Positions 6,801 through 7,288 of a stretch of 7,288 nucleotides of DNA are shown in pieces. The stretch spans positions 1 through 7,288 of the forward strand of contig JAOAPP010000371.1 of assembly GCA_025462985.1 (NCBI GenBank). Reading direction: 5' to 3'. A model generated the notes under the pieces. That model had not been told where the DNA came from. It did not search any database and saw nothing but the letters and a program-made list of their open reading frames with translations. A program made the translations under genes and the position numbers. How positions within the stretch are numbered: the first letter of the stretch is position 1; each line of letters opens with the position of its first letter. The stretch is from Bryobacterales bacterium (GTDB lineage: Bacteria > Acidobacteriota > Terriglobia > Bryobacterales > Bryobacteraceae).

Positions 6801-7288
6801 ATACCTGTTGCACGCGTTTATCACGGTCGACCTCGTCTAGCGCGGTCAAGTCTTCCACAGGGACAGGGAATGGCTTGAACGGACGGAACCGCACTGTTTC
6901 ACCGTCCTCAGAGATGGTGGCGCGAAGCGCTTGATGCCGGCGGACGAGCCCATTGAGAGATTCGGTGAGAAGGTCTTCTCTCACCGAACCCTCCAGCCTG
7001 ACGGAGAAACATTCATTGAAAGCGCAGGAAGCTTCCGGACTCAGCTGCGCAGCCAGCCAGACCTCGAGCTGCGCCTCCGTCAGTGGCGCGTCCCCCGGTC
7101 CTGACGCCTCAGCTTCAGTCGGGGCGGCAGACCGTGCAGCTATTACCTCCGGCAACTGCGCCGAAGCTTCGCACGGCAGCAGACCACCGCGTGCCATCGC
7201 TGTCAGGCTCCGCTCAAATGCGCTGGCGACCTTTTCGAGGTCTTCCTCAGTTAGAGCTGTCGTGAGAAAGCAGGGAAAGCCTTCAAGG
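3829..7288 (-). CDS. Hybrid PKS/NRPS synthetase, 3' part: AMT (end)-C-A(Gly)-T, 5' partial
   Basis: The frame is open to the right edge, giving 1152 codons here (first full codon at 7287 = residue 1). Residues 1-38 match the C-terminal end of a glutamate-1-semialdehyde-type aminotransferase domain, which in hybrid synthetases turns a carrier-bound beta-keto acyl chain into a beta-amino acyl chain. The Met at 7197 is internal. Residues 68-505 form a condensation domain with HHIICDG (H198, H199, D203) and the variant motif VGHGVNFLPLR. Residues 518-1012 form an adenylation domain: A2 with AAYIPLDP, A3 LIYTSGSTGKPKG (670-682), A5 NMYGPTETT, A7 FRTGDL, A8 VKVRGYRIELGEIE, A10 NGKVNRK. The specificity residues D718, I719, L722, Q761, L784, G786, M808, I816, W817 and K1004 fit glycine. 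Residues 1028-1095 form a thiolation domain with phosphopantetheine Ser1060 in LGADS. A 57-residue Gly/Pro/Lys-rich tail follows. No epimerase or thioesterase is present; the chain presumably passes to the next protein. Architecture is certain; substrate and upstream partners are inferred. Confidence 0.96.
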   Translation of the reverse strand, partial: LEGFPCFLTTALTEEDLEKVASAFERSLTAMARGGLLPCEASAQLPEVIAARSAAPTEAEASGPGDAPLTEAQLEVWLAAQLSPEASCAFNECFSVRLEGSVREDLLTESLNGLVRRHQALRATISEDGETVRFRPFKPFPVPVEDLTALDEVDRDKRVQQVFAQEGTHPFSLLDGPLFRARLVRLSGRETLLVMTGHHIICDGWSINVLLSELAQLYSGAVTGAPCSLAPAKPFGQYAAEQHSFKRSAEWRRNEAFWVGQYKTIPPVLGLPTDRLRPAVKGFAGGTYRSAIESSLANAVRSAGAKQGCTLFVTLLSAFEALLFRLTGQDDLAVGIPSAAQSQESGGPLVGHGVNFLPLRATRADGMTFAELLKDTRSKLLDAYEHQNYTYGTLVRQLNIPRDPARLPLVEVQFNLEKIGADVCFAGLGSTVDSGPKHFTNFDLFLNIVESPAGLTLDCDYNAEVFDEATVAGWMRHFSVLLQSVADNPMRPLMRVPMLSAVERDELVYGRNQTEAPYSRTECVQHLIAAQAVSRPDQIAAVFENERLTYAVLEEGANQLARFLEGRGAGPGSFIAIYMERSMEMLVAVLGILKCGAAYIPLDPVYPKQRINFILAETGATLVLTQSHIASQLEVDGRNVISIDSAWTTIAKQSGAPITKDVSQDSLAYLIYTSGSTGKPKGVRVRHRALVNFLESMRRKPGMAEHDRLLAVTTLSFDIAGLELFLPLTAGGTVVIAAADAVVDGRRLKELMLTERITLMQATPSTWRLLLDAGWTPTPAVRILCGGEALPRELADQLALEGVQLWNMYGPTETTIWSAVSQVSAETGPVRLGPPIANTHFYVLDALGEPLPLGVAGELYIGGDGVADGYFERPELTAQKFVPNPFLPGGRLFRTGDLVRALPNGHYDFLGRCDDQVKVRGYRIELGEIEAAMASHPDVVDAVVVAREDKGTKRLVGYYTVPGGNATLADVPQLKAFLREKLPAYMIPAALIPLADLPRTPNGKVNRKELPAPDFGSVQGVSFRRPETPNEARLAEICCEVLEVAQVGTDSNLFELGADSIQIFKIVARANRAGIALTVQMVLRQPTIQRMAEAAEASPSMIPRATLGRIVPVSREVYRLNPSRAGTAAGDNKIPGQNGKAPEPGIWEREAK

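Noticed and set aside
7195..7197. ATG as the start of the first synthetase gene (1122 residues)
   Set aside because: The frame continues upstream to the window edge with 30 aminotransferase-like codons, and this Met lies in the middle of that domain's last helix.

Overview
The window is one end-to-end coding stretch of a hybrid polyketide/non-ribosomal peptide biosynthetic locus. All three real genes are on the minus strand, so it reads from right (7288) to left (1). By eye the base composition is moderately GC-rich (high fifties per cent, not computed). That is too low for a typical Streptomyces and would suit a soil bacterium such as an acidobacterium, or another non-actinobacterial secondary-metabolite producer. 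The taxonomic guess is weak, since no housekeeping gene or RNA gene is present.

Layout in reading order. (1) 7288 to 3829: the 3' part of a large hybrid synthetase gene. It enters the window inside the last residues of a glutamate-1-semialdehyde-type aminotransferase (AMT) domain, then encodes one full extension module: condensation (C), adenylation (A) and thiolation (T). The first ATG in this frame (7197) is an internal Met, not the start. The adenylation pocket reads D-I-L-Q-L-G-M-I-W-K, which points to glycine. (2) 3850 to 1391, overlapping gene 1 by 22 bases: a complete 819-residue terminal NRPS protein with the order C-T-TE. It has no adenylation domain, and its thioesterase has cysteine in place of the usual serine nucleophile. 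(3) 1380 to 1, beginning 10 bases after the stop of gene 2 and running off the left edge: a membrane-anchored alpha/beta hydrolase of the platelet-activating-factor acetylhydrolase type, with about four N-terminal membrane segments and an intact Ser-Asp-His triad. It is invisible to a search limited to complete ORFs because its stop lies outside the window.

Inferred joint role: an upstream polyketide or fatty-acyl part (not in the window) would deliver a beta-keto acyl chain. The AMT domain would convert it to a beta-amino acyl chain, as in the mycosubtilin/iturin and microcystin/nodularin pathways. The C-A-T module would then add glycine, and C-T-TE would add a further group or only transfer the chain, and release it. 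The hydrolase may be a tailoring, deacylating or self-protection enzyme, or an unrelated operon member. The genes are packed with overlap or a 10-base gap, which indicates one transcript whose promoter lies to the right of the window. No stretch over 300 bases lacks a gene. I saw no RNA gene, mobile element, CRISPR array or terminator.
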